DNA from: Bacteroides acidifaciens
Lineage (GTDB): Bacteria > Bacteroidota > Bacteroidia > Bacteroidales > Bacteroidaceae
NCBI RefSeq assembly: GCF_024623065.1
Contig: NZ_JANJZR010000002.1
Span: 62,001-126,000 of the forward strand
Reading direction: 5' to 3'
Length of the DNA stretch: 64,000 nt
The translations under genes and the position numbers were made by a program. The first letter of the stretch is position 1, and each line of letters opens with the position of its first letter. The notes under the pieces were generated by a model. The model made no database searches. It was not told the DNA's origin and saw only the letters and a program-made list of their open reading frames with translations. This document shows, piece by piece, positions 63,422 to 64,000 of the stretch.

Positions 63422-64000
63422 ATGCATAAACAAAAAGTTATGACACACAAACCTGATACAGCTAAAGACTCGCACCCGTTCGCGGGCGGAAGATGGAAGT
63501 TTGCGACAAGCATAAAACAAATGCCGGTCGTCCTTCTCATCTTTATCGGATTCATCTTGCCTGCATCCAACCTATGCGGACAGAACATAGCCGTCAAGAG
63601 CAATCTGCTCTATGACCTCACCAGTTCATTCAATCTCGGAGGTGAGATACGCTGTGACGACACACATACCCTCAGTCTTTCCGTCAATTACAATCCGTGG
63701 AGTTTCAGCAACAATAAGAAAATGAAGCATTTCCTCGTACAACCGGAATACCGCAAATGGTTCAACGAAGCATTCGCAGGAAGCTTTATCGGGCTACAGC
63801 TTCATTATGCCTTATTCAATTTCGGCGGAATGCTTCCCTGGGGATTCGGAGACGGAAAGATGCTGGGTGTAGAGAACCGACACATCATCAACAACCGCTA
63901 TCAAGGTAATCTGGCGGGGTTCGGCATTTCCTACGGTTACCAATGGATGATTAGCCCGCAATGGAATCTGGAAGCGGGTTTCGCATTGGGATACGCCCAT
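63422..64000 (+). CDS. DUF3575 outer-membrane protein, N-terminal part (cut by window edge)
   Basis: 193 codons are visible from the ATG at 63422; an ATG at 63440 is also possible. After a rather long N-terminus a signal segment (about 34-53, ILPASNLCGQN) is followed by the DUF3575 pattern: AVKSNLLYDLTSSFNLGGEI, SVNYNPWSFSNNKKMKHFLV, YQGNLAGFGISYGYQWM, NLEAGFALGYAH. DUF3575 proteins are predicted small beta-barrels, often the first gene of fimbria-like or other surface-structure operons in Bacteroides. Its only visible promoter lies in the invertible segment, so expression should be phase-variable. Confidence 0.9.
   Translation, partial: MHKQKVMTHKPDTAKDSHPFAGGRWKFATSIKQMPVVLLIFIGFILPASNLCGQNIAVKSNLLYDLTSSFNLGGEIRCDDTHTLSLSVNYNPWSFSNNKKMKHFLVQPEYRKWFNEAFAGSFIGLQLHYALFNFGGMLPWGFGDGKMLGVENRHIINNRYQGNLAGFGISYGYQWMISPQWNLEAGFALGYAH

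Overview
The window comes from a Bacteroides chromosome, probably close to the B. thetaiotaomicron / B. ovatus group. The evidence is SusC/SusD pairs with a hybrid two-component sensor, an ECF sigma / FecR-type anti-sigma / SusC trio, a dcw cluster in Bacteroidetes order, the glycine-lipid genes glsB-glsA, and promoters of the Bacteroides type (TTTG, about 20 bases, TAnnTTTG). No tRNA, rRNA, CRISPR array or insertion sequence was seen.

Layout. 1-2.9 kb: 5' part of a TonB-dependent receptor with its anti-sigma and sigma factors. 3.1-4.2 kb: an M20 deacetylase, probably arginine biosynthesis. 4.3-12.8 kb: an AT-rich accessory cassette. Its minus-strand operon encodes two DUF1573 lipoproteins, two paralogous lipoproteins with a six-cysteine tail, a TlpA-like thioredoxin, an O-antigen-ligase/TPR membrane protein and a transglutaminase-fold lipoprotein. 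A divergent lipoprotein shares a KTRTEGG motif with the operon. 12.8-15 kb: a membrane-bound HTH regulator, an HU-like protein with a phased upstream repeat array, and a remnant of a DUF3874/VirE gene. 15.1-23.3 kb: housekeeping genes (dut, a TPR lipoprotein, a DUF4292 lipoprotein, an EnvC-like protein, dgt, glsB-glsA, an ECF sigma factor). 23.3-25.9 kb: a decaying second cassette, with deleted copies of the ligase and transglutaminase-like genes and a broken metallopeptidase gene. 26.3-42.3 kb: the dcw cluster rsmH-ftsL-ftsI-murE-mraY-murD-ftsW-murG-murC-ftsQ-ftsA-ftsZ plus a YqeY gene. It is preceded by a MraZ-type operator but no mraZ, and ends at a clear intrinsic terminator. 42.6-61.2 kb: a polysaccharide utilization locus with GH30, a Ser-type sulfatase, two SusC/SusD pairs, GH88 and a hybrid two-component regulator. 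61.3-64 kb: recO, a tyrosine recombinase, and an invertible promoter segment flanked by 23-bp perfect inverted repeats in front of a DUF3575 surface-protein gene.

Two regions stand out. The invertible promoter at the right end is assembled in the OFF orientation: its promoter points away from the DUF3575 gene and antisense into the recombinase gene. The cassette at 4.3-12.8 kb, with its degraded relative at 23.3-25.9 kb, looks like an export and maturation system for cysteine-rich lipoproteins whose function I cannot name.
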